64,000 nt of DNA, taken from an uncultured Eubacteriales bacterium (lineage in GTDB: Bacteria > Bacillota > Clostridia > Oscillospirales > UBA644). How positions within the stretch are numbered: the stretch's first letter is position 1; each line of letters begins with the position of its first letter. The stretch covers positions 1 through 64,000 of the forward strand of contig CAKSFN010000011.1 in the NCBI GenBank assembly GCA_934454405.1, read 5' to 3'. Made by a program: the position numbers and the translations under genes. A model generated the notes under the pieces. That model saw only the letters and a program-made list of their open reading frames with translations. It was not told the DNA's origin and made no database searches. Positions 17,451 through 26,541 of the stretch are shown here, piece by piece.

Positions 17451-19292
17451 ATGGGAAAAATTATCGGTATTGACTTAGGTACAACAAACTCCTGCGTGGC
17501 AGTTATGGAAGGCGGCGAACCTACCGTTATCGCGAACGCCGAGGGCGCAAGAACGACCCCGTCCGTTGTCGCGTTTTCAAAGACCGGCGAAAGAATGGTC
17601 GGTCAGGTGGCAAAAAGACAGGCAATAACAAACCCCGACAGAACCATTATCTCTATCAAGAGAAAAATGGGCACTGCCGACAAAATCAAGATAGACGACA
17701 AGGAATACACCCCCGAGATGATCTCGGCGATGATTCTTTCGAAGCTTAAAGCGGATGCGGAGGCTTATCTCGGCGAAAAGGTGACGGAAGCCGTTATCAC
17801 CGTTCCCGCTTACTTCAACGACTCCCAGCGTCAGGCGACCAAGAACGCCGGCACGATAGCGGGACTTGACGTTAAGAGAATAGTCAACGAGCCCACGGCG
17901 GCGGCGCTTGCTTACGGCGTTGACAAGGAAAAAGAGCAGAAGATAATGGTTTACGACCTCGGCGGCGGTACGTTCGACGTTTCCATTCTTGAAATCGGCG
18001 ACGGCGTTTTTGAGGTTCTTGCAACCAACGGCAACACTCACCTCGGCGGCGACGACTTCGATGAGAGAATTATGAATTACCTCGTTTCCGAGTTCAAGAA
18101 GTCCGACGGCATCGACCTTTCCAGCGATAAAATGGCGATGCAGAGATTGAAAGAGGCCGCTGAAAAAGCGAAGATAGAGCTTTCCGGTATGACCAGCGCA
18201 AGCATCAACCTTCCGTTCATCACCGCAGACGCGACAGGTCCCAAGCACCTTGACATAACGCTTACCAGAGCAAAATTCAACGAGCTGACGGCAGACCTCG
18301 TCGAAGCGACGATGGAACCCGTTCGCAAGGCTCTTTCCGACGCGGGACTGACGGTTGACAAGATTGACAAGATCCTGCTTGTCGGCGGTTCTTCGAGAAT
18401 TCCCGCGGTTCAGGAGGCTCTTAAAAAGTATACGAACAAGGAACCCCACAAGGGCATCAACCCCGACGAATGTGTTGCGGTGGGCGCTGCCATTCAGGCA
18501 GGTATTCTCGGCGGCGACGTTCAGGGACTTGTTCTTCTTGACGTAACCCCGCTTTCGCTCGGCGTTGAGACCTACGGCGGCGTTATGACAAAGATTATCG
18601 AGAGAAACTCGACCATACCCGTTAAAAAGAGCCAGATCTTCACGACCGCGGCTGACAACCAGACCTCCGTTGAGGTTCACGTTCTTCAGGGCGAAAGAGA
18701 AATGGCAGCGGGCAACAAAACGCTCGGCAGATTCCACCTTGACAACATTCCGCCGGCTCGCAGGCAGACCCCGCAGATCGAGGTTACTTTCGATATCGAC
18801 GCGAACGGTATCGTAAATGTTTCCGCAAAGGATCTCGGCACGGGCAACGAGCAGCATATAACAATCACCGCTTCCACCAATATGTCCAAAGAGGACATCG
18901 ACGCAGCGGTTGCCGAGGCGGCGAAGTTCGCGGAGGAGGATAAGAAAAAGAAGGAAGAGGTCGAAGTTAAGAATAACGCGGAGCAGACGATCTTCCAGAT
19001 AGAGAAGACCATGGGCGAAGCGGGCGACAAGATTTCCGAAGACGAGAAGGCTCCCGTCAACGCCGCCATCGAAAAGCTTCGTGCAACGCTGACTTCCGGC
19101 TCCGTTGAGGACATCAAAGCCGACACGGAAGCTCTTAACCAGTCTTTCTACAAGATCGCGGAAAAAATGTACGCTCAGGCGCAGCAGGGCGCTCCCGGCG
19201 CGCAGCAGGGTGCGACACACGCCTCCGACGACGGCACGGTTGAAGTCAACGATGCCGATTTCAACGTCGAAGACGACGGCAGCAAGCAATAA
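17451..19292 (+). CDS. dnaK: Chaperone DnaK (Hsp70)
   Basis: A 613-residue Hsp70. The ATPase domain opens with GIDLGTTNSCVAV and contains VYDLGGGTFDVSIL and LVGGSSRIPAVQ; the substrate-binding domain follows the linker-region VLLDVTPLSLGVET, and the C-terminal lid ends in an acidic tail. The N-terminal quadrant lacks the roughly 24-residue insertion seen in Gram-negative DnaK, consistent with a monoderm host. RBS GGAGG precedes the ATG. A strong terminator follows the gene. Confidence 0.99.
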   Translation: MGKIIGIDLGTTNSCVAVMEGGEPTVIANAEGARTTPSVVAFSKTGERMVGQVAKRQAITNPDRTIISIKRKMGTADKIKIDDKEYTPEMISAMILSKLKADAEAYLGEKVTEAVITVPAYFNDSQRQATKNAGTIAGLDVKRIVNEPTAAALAYGVDKEKEQKIMVYDLGGGTFDVSILEIGDGVFEVLATNGNTHLGGDDFDERIMNYLVSEFKKSDGIDLSSDKMAMQRLKEAAEKAKIELSGMTSASINLPFITADATGPKHLDITLTRAKFNELTADLVEATMEPVRKALSDAGLTVDKIDKILLVGGSSRIPAVQEALKKYTNKEPHKGINPDECVAVGAAIQAGILGGDVQGLVLLDVTPLSLGVETYGGVMTKIIERNSTIPVKKSQIFTTAADNQTSVEVHVLQGEREMAAGNKTLGRFHLDNIPPARRQTPQIEVTFDIDANGIVNVSAKDLGTGNEQHITITASTNMSKEDIDAAVAEAAKFAEEDKKKKEEVEVKNNAEQTIFQIEKTMGEAGDKISEDEKAPVNAAIEKLRATLTSGSVEDIKADTEALNQSFYKIAEKMYAQAQQGAPGAQQGATHASDDGTVEVNDADFNVEDDGSKQ

Positions 19293-19305
19293 TCCCCTCA
19301 AAATT

Positions 19306-19345
19306 AAAAGACGGCGCGGCAGGATTGCCGCCGCGCCGTCTTTTT
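19306..19345 (+). terminator. Strong intrinsic terminator between dnaK and dnaJ
   Basis: GACGGCGCGGC (19310-19320) pairs with GCCGCGCCGTC (19330-19340), an 11-bp GC-rich stem, followed by TTTTT and preceded by AAAA, so it could act in both directions. It should reduce the amount of dnaJ message relative to hrcA-grpE-dnaK unless dnaJ has its own promoter. Confidence 0.9.
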
Positions 19346-19427
19346 AGTCTGACAAGGCTCTGAATCGGTTTTTCAGCCGGTTTTCGGTGTCTGTCGGCCT
19401 ATCAACGGTTGAAAGAGAAGAAACAGT

Positions 19428-20576
19428 ATGGCGGAAAAAAGAGATTATTACGAAGTTCTCGGCGTTGACAAAAACGCGACCGAGGACGAACTGAAAAGCG
19501 CGTACAGGAAAAAGGCGAAGATGTGGCACCCCGACCTGCACCCGGGCGATGCGGAAGCCGAAAAGAACTTCAAGGAAGTGAACGAGGCTTACGGCGTGCT
19601 TTCCGATAAGGAAAAAAGAAGCCGCTATGACCGCTTCGGTCACGCAGGAGTAGATCCCTCTTACGGCGGCGGCGCGACGGGCGGCGGATATACGACGAAT
19701 ATAGATTTCGGCGATCTCGGCGACATTTTCGGCAGCTTTTTCGGCGGCGCGGGCGGAGGCTCGAGAAGACGCTCCTCCGCGATCCCCGGTTCCGATGTGT
19801 CTGCGTCCGTAACGCTTGATTTCAAGGAGGCCGTATTCGGCTGTCAAAAGACCGTCAATGTGCGCAGAATGGAAAAATGCGAGGAGTGCGGCGGTTCGGG
19901 CGCGGCGAAAGGCACACAGCCCACGACCTGCCCCACCTGTAACGGCACGGGCGTTGTCCGTCAGGTTTCGCAGACGCTTTTCGGGGCTATGCAGACGGAG
20001 CGTCCCTGCTCCAACTGTCACGGAACGGGCAAAATAATAAAAGACCCCTGCAAGGTCTGCGGCGGCAGAGGCGAGGTTCGCAAGGAGCGCACGATAAGCG
20101 TCAAGGTTCCTGCGGGCATCAACAATAACAACACTCTGACGATGCGCGGACAGGGAGACACGGGGCTCAAAGGCGGGCCGAACGGCGATTTGAATATCTC
20201 CGTAAAGGTAAAACCGCATCCGATATTCGTCCGTAAAGACAACGACCTTTGCTGCGATGTTCCGATAACGCTTGCGCAGGCTATCCTCGGCGACACGATA
20301 GAAATCCCGACCTTGGACGGCGAGCCCATAACCTATAAGATCCCCGAGGGCACGCAGTCGCACACCGTGACCACGTTCAGGGGCAAGGGCGTTCCTTACA
20401 TCAACAATCCGAAGAGCCGCGGCAGTCTCGTCGTTACTTTAATCGTTGAAATCCCCCGAAATCTTTCCGCAAAGCAAAAGGATATAATCAGGGAGTTCAA
20501 CACCGAGACGACCGGCAAGACCTACGAGAAGAGCCGTTCTTTCTGGAACAAGGTCAAGGACGCATTTGACAAATAA
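19428..20576 (+). CDS. dnaJ: Chaperone DnaJ (Hsp40)
   Basis: The co-chaperone that stimulates DnaK ATP hydrolysis and hands over substrates. It has 382 residues: J domain (about 5-70) with the HPD motif in MWHPDLHPGD, a glycine-rich linker (about 75-115), four CxxCxGxG zinc repeats (CEECGGSG, CPTCNGTG, CSNCHGTG, CKVCGGRG) and the C-terminal substrate-binding domains. It is separated from dnaK by 135 nt that include a strong terminator. Confidence 0.98.
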   Translation: MAEKRDYYEVLGVDKNATEDELKSAYRKKAKMWHPDLHPGDAEAEKNFKEVNEAYGVLSDKEKRSRYDRFGHAGVDPSYGGGATGGGYTTNIDFGDLGDIFGSFFGGAGGGSRRRSSAIPGSDVSASVTLDFKEAVFGCQKTVNVRRMEKCEECGGSGAAKGTQPTTCPTCNGTGVVRQVSQTLFGAMQTERPCSNCHGTGKIIKDPCKVCGGRGEVRKERTISVKVPAGINNNNTLTMRGQGDTGLKGGPNGDLNISVKVKPHPIFVRKDNDLCCDVPITLAQAILGDTIEIPTLDGEPITYKIPEGTQSHTVTTFRGKGVPYINNPKSRGSLVVTLIVEIPRNLSAKQKDIIREFNTETTGKTYEKSRSFWNKVKDAFDK

Positions 20577-20589
20577 TTATTGAAAACGT

Positions 20590-20625
20590 GAACCGCAGAG
20601 ATAAAATGTCTCTGCGGTTCTTTTT
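20590..20625 (+). terminator. Intrinsic terminator after dnaJ
   Basis: GAACCGCAGAG (20590-20600) pairs with CTCTGCGGTTC (20610-20620), followed by TTTTT. It ends the chaperone cluster and separates it from the convergent zinc-ribbon gene. Confidence 0.9.
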
Positions 20626-20643
20626 GTCCTTTTTAGATCCAGC

Positions 20644-22800
20644 CTAACCGAGAATATCGGAATAGGTCGATATAAAATTGCCGTTTCTGTCATAAAGAAG
20701 GGTTTCAAATGGCTCGGTTTCACCCTTCTGGAAAAGCGTTACCATATATCCTGTCGGATTTTTGTCTTTATCAAGGACAATGATCATGGAATATCCGTCC
20801 TTATCCGCAGCCGTGCAGTAATACAAAATCGGATCTCCGCTGTAACTGTCGTCCGCGTAGCATACCTCAAGCAGCCAACCGCCGCCGGCCGCGTTTTCGT
20901 ATTCATAAGTTATCGGATAGAAACCTTCGCTTTCCATAAAGCCGCCTTTTGTTCCCGGTTTATCCGAGGAGAACGTGTATTCTATCATGTATGCTACGAC
21001 TTCGCAATTGTTTTTGAAATCCGTCGCCGTAAATCCTTCGGGATGTTCTGAACTTTGATAATAATCATACAATCCGCTTGTATAATATTCCTTATCCTCG
21101 TTTCCTCCGAGCCCGGGAATAATCTTCGAAAGTCCCTCTTTAAGGATTTCCGCAAGTTCTTCTCCGAAAACATCGGGCAGCTTTTCCTTTATTGCCGTTA
21201 CGGAATTCTGAAAATCCGTCGCTATCTGCTCAATATCGGTCTCCGTTATTTTCAGAATATCGGTGAATTCAGGCACTTTATCTGCCGTGGATTCGTTTTT
21301 GATTGCAACTCTGATGTCTACGCCGACATTTGCGATATTTTTGAATTCAACTTCAACGCCGTTGTCTGTTTTTACTGTTCCTTCAAAGAAAAATCCGCTG
21401 CCGGAGGACTTTGTCTCAACTTTGACTTTTCCGTCCTTTTTGTTGTGCGTGTATATGATTTCATCTGCTTTGAATGCTTCCGAAATATCTTTGTCGAGGA
21501 ACTTATACGTCGCAACATATTTGTCTTCCGAGTTTGAAAAAGATCTTTCTATCTCGACTTTCGTTTTGCCGTCGCTGTCGATAGAAGAAACGGTTATATT
21601 TCCTTTTTTCGGGTCTTTTCCGAAAGAAATCGCGAGAGTTTCCTTTCCTGAGATCATGTCGATTCTTACAATGTATTTTCCCTTGACATAAATCTTTACG
21701 GTGAGGCCTTCGCTCTCAATCTCGGAAAAGTCATCTGTCACGGAGGGTGCAAAATCCATAGAATCAAGCGCGTCCTGCATTAGTTTTTCCGCGTCGGTTG
21801 CTTTGATGGTGTAAATATTTGCCGTAACGGAAACGAGCTCTCCGTCGATCTCGATTTTTTCTTTTTCGGTTTTTCTCGTGTTCTTTATGGTTTGCAGAAA
21901 TGCCTTAAATATGTTTTCATCGTTGTCTCTCGGCTCAAACGTGACGGAAATATCTCCGAAAATATCTCCGAGCCGGGACAGGAGAAGTTGACCGATATAT
22001 GAGTTTGCAAAATTCTTTTGAAAATTCTCGTCGGCAGTTGTTCCGTAAAGTTTATCTCCGAGCAGATTCGACCCGAACGCTATGGATTTTGTATCTGTAA
22101 AACCGCTTACGTTAATCAGCTTTTCGTTGTCAGAGTCTATGTTCCCGTCTTTTGAAGACCCTACGAAAAGGTCGACCCTGCCGTATTTGTCTTTAACTAT
22201 GTCCGCGTTGAGCTGAAGCGAAATATCCGTCGGAAGATTTGTCAGCCCGGAACCGAGATTTGCGAAAAGTTCGTATGTAAGACCCTTGTCTTCATCAAAA
22301 CCTTTGAGGCTCTTATAAATTTCGTTGTTTTCAAATTCCGCGTTAAGGGTGTTCTTCCACGCCTTTGAGATGTCGTCCTCGTCTTTGAATATAACTTCTT
22401 TGGCGATGAAGTGTCCAGCGCCTGCCAGAAGCGCAAGAATGAGAACGAGAATTATGTAGAACAACGGTTTTTTGCAAAGAGGCTTCTTTTTCGGAGCATC
22501 TTCCGCCGCGGGAATTTCTTCTTCCTCCGCAGGGATTGTTTCCGCGGAGATATCCGCTGCTTCGGTCGGGGCTTCCTCCGCCGCGGGTGCTTCCTCGCTT
22601 GCGGCAGGCGCCGCTTCCTGCTCGGTCTCCGCCTCTGTCGCAGAGTTTTCCGTTTGTGCCGTCTCAACAGCCTCCGTAGGTTCGTTTTCAACGCTTTCCG
22701 TAGGTTCCGCCGTTGATTCGGGCTTGTTTACGGGAGAGCCGCATTCGTGGCAAAAAGCCGCTCCGTCGTCGATTTCAGCTCCGCAATTTGTGCATTTCAT
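20644..22800 (-). CDS. Zinc-ribbon, membrane-anchored protein of unknown function
   Basis: A 718-residue protein. The N-terminus is a zinc ribbon (MKCTNCGAEIDDGAAFCHECG, CxxC and CxxC). A Glu/Ala/Thr-rich low-complexity linker (about 25-105) follows, then one TM segment (about 112-132, FYIILVLILALLAGAG) and a large extracytoplasmic domain of about 580 residues rich in beta-type and charged residues. The layout (zinc ribbon inside, large domain outside) is common in Firmicutes, but I do not recognise the outer domain. AGGAGG lies upstream of the ATG. It is monocistronic or loosely linked to the solute-binding protein gene 165 nt upstream. Confidence 0.8.
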   Translation of the reverse strand: MKCTNCGAEIDDGAAFCHECGSPVNKPESTAEPTESVENEPTEAVETAQTENSATEAETEQEAAPAASEEAPAAEEAPTEAADISAETIPAEEEEIPAAEDAPKKKPLCKKPLFYIILVLILALLAGAGHFIAKEVIFKDEDDISKAWKNTLNAEFENNEIYKSLKGFDEDKGLTYELFANLGSGLTNLPTDISLQLNADIVKDKYGRVDLFVGSSKDGNIDSDNEKLINVSGFTDTKSIAFGSNLLGDKLYGTTADENFQKNFANSYIGQLLLSRLGDIFGDISVTFEPRDNDENIFKAFLQTIKNTRKTEKEKIEIDGELVSVTANIYTIKATDAEKLMQDALDSMDFAPSVTDDFSEIESEGLTVKIYVKGKYIVRIDMISGKETLAISFGKDPKKGNITVSSIDSDGKTKVEIERSFSNSEDKYVATYKFLDKDISEAFKADEIIYTHNKKDGKVKVETKSSGSGFFFEGTVKTDNGVEVEFKNIANVGVDIRVAIKNESTADKVPEFTDILKITETDIEQIATDFQNSVTAIKEKLPDVFGEELAEILKEGLSKIIPGLGGNEDKEYYTSGLYDYYQSSEHPEGFTATDFKNNCEVVAYMIEYTFSSDKPGTKGGFMESEGFYPITYEYENAAGGGWLLEVCYADDSYSGDPILYYCTAADKDGYSMIIVLDKDKNPTGYMVTLFQKGETEPFETLLYDRNGNFISTYSDILG

Positions 22801-22965
22801 GTCTTTTCCCTCCTGTGTGAAATAAGGTTATTTGTTTATCCTTTATTTTCTGCGGCGAGACAAAATCTGTCGTCGCCTGTTGCAGCCGTATATTTTTTCT
22901 CTGCTATATATAACGTTTCGCGTGACCGTCTGTGACGCGTTTGTTGATTTTTTTACAAAAAGTTT

Positions 22966-24531
22966 TCAATCCTTGCGCCATGTTTCAATTTTTGAAAAAA
23001 TGAAATTCTCGCTCGGCTCGACCTCCCCTTTGACGGAAAGGTTGAGAGCAAGAGCCGACCTTGTGTAGCATATCGGGATAAACGGCATCGCCTCGGAGAA
23101 CCTTTCAAGCACCGTCTTTATATCCGCCGTACCGTTCGCGAACGCTTCAAGTGTTTCCGAAAACGCCGTTTGACCCGCGTCGTATCCGATATGCCCGAAA
23201 ACGCTCCGCATATCCATTTCGTAGCCTATATCGACTTCCGTTATCAGAATATCATAGTTCTTGTTTGCGATCGCGGAGAAATAGCTCTCATTTGAAAGCT
23301 GGCGTACCGTTGTCGAAAAACCCAGCTCGGAAAGCTGTTCCGCAAGCGCCTGCGCAAGCGCGGTGTGGTTTCTGTTGTCGCTGTCCACAACTATTCGCAA
23401 ATTGACTTTTTCGCCGTAATATTCGTATTTCCAGTTCTCGTCCTTATAAAGCCTTGCATTGTAAAAGTATTTTTCCGCCGCTTCCCTGTCATAATTGCTG
23501 TCATTCGGGTTTGCGTCAACGGTTCTCGACCACGACGGGTTGAACGGCGTCCATGTCATAACCGCGCAGCCGCGTAACGCTTCGCTGTAAAGGCGGTCTC
23601 TGTCAATCCCGACGGTAAGCCCTTTGCACACATTTTTGTAGGACGAAAAGAAAGGTCTGTTCGGGTTCACCGCCAGAATTATCGCCGAGTTTGAAGTAAA
23701 CGCGGAGAGCTCGCTTCCTCCGCGATATTTTGACGAGCCGTCCGAAAGATCGGCATAAAGCGCGTCCGTTCCCCCGTAATTAAAATCGCTCATCATATCT
23801 CCGGGAGAATCGTATCCCACCGTTTCGATGGTTTTCAGCTTCGCGTCCCTCATTTCCTCTCGGAAGCCGTTGGCGGTCAGCGTTATTCCGTCCGGATTTT
23901 TGACGGCTTTGTACTTGCCCGCGCCTATCGCTTCGCCGAGCCGCGAGCCCGTTCCTCTTTTGACTATGGGAACGGCGCAGAGATTAACATACTGCCGCGC
24001 GCCGTGGCTGAGCGTTACGGAAAACGTTTTTTCGTCCGCTGCGGAAAAGGATGAGATGTTCTTAAAAAAACGGGAATATCTTTTTCCCGTTCGCGCAAGT
24101 CCGAAAGAGTATTCGCAGTCAGCCGCCGTAACCGCGGAACCGTCGGAAAAAACGGCGTCGGCGGAGATGATGAAGGTGACCGTCGTTCCGCGCTGCTCAA
24201 AGCTCTCCGCAAGACTGCATTCGGCGTCCCACGACGAATTGACCCTTATAAGCCCGTCGTAGCAGAGCGAAACAAGATCGTTGTTCACACGGCTTTCAAC
24301 ATTGTAAATGTCCGTTGTGTCGGAGCGCGCGTAAGGCAGACGGAATGTTGCGTCCTTCGGCTGTTCGGGCTCTGCCGTTGTCGCTTCAAGCTCCCCGACG
24401 AGATCCGGGATGGATGTTCCGAAAAAGGAGCAGGAGGAAAGAAAAAAAGCCATCGCAAAAAAAAGGCATATTACGGAATATGCCTTTTTTCGCGATAAAA
24501 CTGCTTTTTTTATGTTATTATTGACCCTCAT
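22966..24531 (-). CDS. Family-5 extracellular solute-binding lipoprotein (DppA/OppA-like)
   Basis: About 521 residues with a basic N-terminus, hydrophobic segment and lipobox (FFLSSC), so a lipoprotein. The domain shows SBP_bac_5 features: LCYDGLIRVNSSW near the N-terminus, FIISADAVFSDGSAVTAADCEYSF, AEKYFYNARLY, and LRIVVDSDNRNHTALAQALAEQLSELGF. The family binds peptides, nickel or similar ligands for ABC uptake, but no permease or ATPase gene is adjacent. The start is uncertain: ATG at 24531 overlaps the upstream coiled-coil gene by 14 nt, and a TTG at 24552 is also in frame; neither has a clear Shine-Dalgarno. A terminator-like hairpin sits in its signal-peptide codons. Confidence 0.85.
   Translation of the reverse strand: MRVNNNIKKAVLSRKKAYSVICLFFAMAFFLSSCSFFGTSIPDLVGELEATTAEPEQPKDATFRLPYARSDTTDIYNVESRVNNDLVSLCYDGLIRVNSSWDAECSLAESFEQRGTTVTFIISADAVFSDGSAVTAADCEYSFGLARTGKRYSRFFKNISSFSAADEKTFSVTLSHGARQYVNLCAVPIVKRGTGSRLGEAIGAGKYKAVKNPDGITLTANGFREEMRDAKLKTIETVGYDSPGDMMSDFNYGGTDALYADLSDGSSKYRGGSELSAFTSNSAIILAVNPNRPFFSSYKNVCKGLTVGIDRDRLYSEALRGCAVMTWTPFNPSWSRTVDANPNDSNYDREAAEKYFYNARLYKDENWKYEYYGEKVNLRIVVDSDNRNHTALAQALAEQLSELGFSTTVRQLSNESYFSAIANKNYDILITEVDIGYEMDMRSVFGHIGYDAGQTAFSETLEAFANGTADIKTVLERFSEAMPFIPICYTRSALALNLSVKGEVEPSENFIFSKIETWRKD
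24457..24490 (-). terminator. Terminator-like hairpin inside the solute-binding protein reading frame
   Basis: A perfect 14-bp stem (24459-24472 with 24477-24490, core GGCATATT) closes a 4-nt loop and on the minus strand runs into eight T residues. It lies about 30 nt past the stop of the coiled-coil gene and within the signal-peptide codons of the solute-binding protein. It could end the rsmD-coaD transcript or attenuate the downstream gene. Confidence 0.7.
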
Positions 24532-25036
24532 ACTGGTTTTTTGCTTTTTCAACCGCAGAAAGCGCGTCTCTGAGCTGATCTTCGGAATGTCCGAGAATTT
24601 CGGTTATATAATTGACAGCCGCCGTTCTCATTCTTGCCGTTTCCGCCTTTGCCTTGTCCATCGTTTCGGCGGCTCTCTCACGCGCAATAATCATAATCTC
24701 CTGCTCGTTGACAAGGGCTTCCGCCTGCGCGCGGGCTCTTTCTATCATCGCGTCGGAATTCTTTTTTGCTTTAACGAGCATTTGCTCGGCGGCTTTTCTT
24801 GCCTTTTCCTTCATGATGTCGGAGTCCTCTTTAACTCTGTTCATCATGGTTTCCTTGTTTTCAAGAAGCTCCTTCGACTTTTTAAGCTCGATAGGAAGAT
24901 TTTGACGGATATTGTCCATTATATCAAAAAATCTGGACTCGTCCAAAATAACTTTTCCCTTGAACAGGGGAATATGGAATGCATCTTCAATAAGGTCTTC
25001 AAGTTCTTCGAGATCCTTGTAAAAATCGTTTGCCAT
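24518..25036 (-). CDS. Coiled-coil protein found next to coaD
   Basis: A 172-residue soluble protein, almost entirely helical and rich in Glu, Lys and Ala (for example ARKAAEQMLVKAKKNSDAMI). It resembles the DivIVA-like or V-/F-type ATPase stalk-like coiled-coil proteins annotated after coaD in many Clostridia. No catalytic motif is visible and the function is unknown. It is 3 nt downstream of coaD, so it belongs to the rsmD-coaD operon. Confidence 0.8.
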   Translation of the reverse strand: MANDFYKDLEELEDLIEDAFHIPLFKGKVILDESRFFDIMDNIRQNLPIELKKSKELLENKETMMNRVKEDSDIMKEKARKAAEQMLVKAKKNSDAMIERARAQAEALVNEQEIMIIARERAAETMDKAKAETARMRTAAVNYITEILGHSEDQLRDALSAVEKAKNQYEGQ

Positions 25037-25039
25037 CGT

Positions 25040-25534
25040 TTACACCTCTTCACAGTATTTTTTTCGTATATCTCTTATTATCTTTTCCGAAACATAATCC
25101 GAAACGTCAGCCCCGAAGGAAAGCAGTTCGCGAACCGCCGAAGAGCTGATATGACGAACCTCCGGTCTCGCCGCAAGAATCACCGTTTCAACGCCGTAAC
25201 CGCTCAGCCTGTCGTTAATATTCGCGATGTTCTCCTCGTATTCGTAATCCGCCGAATTCCGAACGCCCTTGACCAGAACCGCCGCGCCCGCTTTTTTGCA
25301 AAAATCGACAATGAGCCCGTCGAACGCCGTAACGGTTATCCGCGGATCGTCCGCAAACGCTTTTTTGCACATTTCCAAGCGTTCTTCCTTTGAAAACAGC
25401 GTCTTTTTGTCCCTGTTCACGCTGACAACGACGCAAACGTTTCCGAACAGCGTCGCCGCCCGTCGAACGATATCCTCGTGTCCCTTCGTAACGGGGTCGT
25501 AACTGCCGGGACAAACGGCAATGATGTTATTCAT
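25040..25534 (-). CDS. coaD: Phosphopantetheine adenylyltransferase CoaD
   Basis: Catalyses transfer of AMP from ATP to 4'-phosphopantetheine to give dephospho-CoA, the next-to-last step of CoA synthesis. The 164-residue product shows the nucleotidyltransferase motif AVCPGSYDPVTKGHEDI (T/HxGH) near the N-terminus and the ISSSAVREL segment (ISSTxxR-like) near 130. Length is typical. It overlaps rsmD by 4 nt, the standard Firmicutes pairing. Confidence 0.97.
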   Translation of the reverse strand: MNNIIAVCPGSYDPVTKGHEDIVRRAATLFGNVCVVVSVNRDKKTLFSKEERLEMCKKAFADDPRITVTAFDGLIVDFCKKAGAAVLVKGVRNSADYEYEENIANINDRLSGYGVETVILAARPEVRHISSSAVRELLSFGADVSDYVSEKIIRDIRKKYCEEV

Positions 25535-26085
25535 TCTTCATCCCTCTTGATATATACGAGAAACGACACCCCCGAAAAGGAGTATCTTTTTCTCAAAACG
25601 AGTTTCCCCGATTTTTCAGGCTTTTTGTCCGCGCTGTCACATTCAAGCACGACAACCGCGCCGTCGCTCAGCAGTTCCCCGTCGGAAAGATATGAAAGAG
25701 CCTTGTCCGAAAGACCCGAGGCGTAGGGAGGGTCTATAAACACCACGTCAAAAACTCTGTCCGCGTCGTGTTTCAGGTACCGTTTGTAATCAACGTTCAA
25801 AACGGTTGCCCTGTCCTCGCTTTTTGTTCTTTTCACGTTTTCCCGAACCATCGCGCACGATTTTTCTGAATTGTCGCAGAAAACGCAGTGCTTCGCACCG
25901 CGCGAAAGGGCTTCGAGCCCAAGCTGCCCCGTTCCCGCGAAAAGGTCGAGAACCTCGCCCTTTATATCAAACTGTATCGCGCTGAACATCGCTTCTTTTA
26001 CCCTGTCACCCGTCGGGCGCACGGGCATACTTTCATCCGGCGTTTTAAGTCGGACTCCTCTTGCCCGACCGGAAATTATTCTCAT
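25531..26085 (-). CDS. rsmD: 16S rRNA (guanine966-N2)-methyltransferase RsmD
   Basis: A SAM-dependent methyltransferase acting on 16S rRNA, 184 residues. The SAM-binding motif EVLDLFAGTGQLGLEALSRGA (about 45-64) and the catalytic DPPY (in VFIDPPYASG) are clear. It starts a four-gene minus-strand operon with coaD, the coiled-coil gene and the solute-binding protein, behind a good promoter. Confidence 0.96.
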   Translation of the reverse strand: MRIISGRARGVRLKTPDESMPVRPTGDRVKEAMFSAIQFDIKGEVLDLFAGTGQLGLEALSRGAKHCVFCDNSEKSCAMVRENVKRTKSEDRATVLNVDYKRYLKHDADRVFDVVFIDPPYASGLSDKALSYLSDGELLSDGAVVVLECDSADKKPEKSGKLVLRKRYSFSGVSFLVYIKRDEE

Positions 26086-26126
26086 ATCATACCTCCGGGC
26101 AACAAAACCGTTAATATCTATATAAT

Positions 26127-26155
26127 ATTATAGCAAAATATAAACGATATTGCAA
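26127..26155 (-). promoter_or_regulatory. Sigma-A promoter of the rsmD-coaD operon
   Basis: Minus strand TTGCAA (26150-26155), a 17-nt spacer and TATAAT (26127-26132), about 40 nt upstream of the rsmD start codon. Confidence 0.8.
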
Positions 26156-26178
26156 CGATTTAACAGAAAATTCGTTTT

Positions 26179-26541
26179 TTAGTCCGCAATGTCGGAGAAA
26201 GCGATCTCTATTCGCTGCATTTTTGAGTGACGGAGCTCAGAAAAACATCTGTCTTCAAGATATGTTATGAGCTTGTCCGCGACCGAAATATCTTCGTGCG
26301 CAACATCAAATCGTGTAACGTAAACGGGCTTCATGTATTTGATTGTTCTGTCAAACGAGCGGAGATCGTAGTTTCTGCCGAATGCTGCGTTTACACAGCA
26401 ATCAATGTACCAAGCCGCAACGATATTGTTGTAATGCACCAGGTCGGTCTGGTCGAGGTGTCTGTCAAAAATCACGCGGAAGCGGATATAGTCGCTGTGT
26501 CCGGGCAGGACGGTTACGGGAGTTTTATGGTTTTCGTACAT
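26179..26541 (-). CDS. Hotdog-fold thioesterase-like protein
   Basis: A 120-residue soluble protein. The stretch FDRHLDQTDLVHYNNIVAAWYIDC resembles the hotdog helix region of 4HBT/acyl-ACP thioesterases (D..xx.HxNN..Y..W), and the surrounding strands fit a single hotdog domain. Substrate unknown. AGGAGG precedes the ATG. It is the only gene of its transcript, with a separate promoter, and is convergent with nothing; rsmD lies downstream on the same strand behind its own promoter. Confidence 0.55.
   Translation of the reverse strand: MYENHKTPVTVLPGHSDYIRFRVIFDRHLDQTDLVHYNNIVAAWYIDCCVNAAFGRNYDLRSFDRTIKYMKPVYVTRFDVAHEDISVADKLITYLEDRCFSELRHSKMQRIEIAFSDIAD

Noticed and set aside
17577..19301. 574-residue open frame opposite dnaK
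   Set aside because: A shadow of dnaK with no start signal or family similarity.
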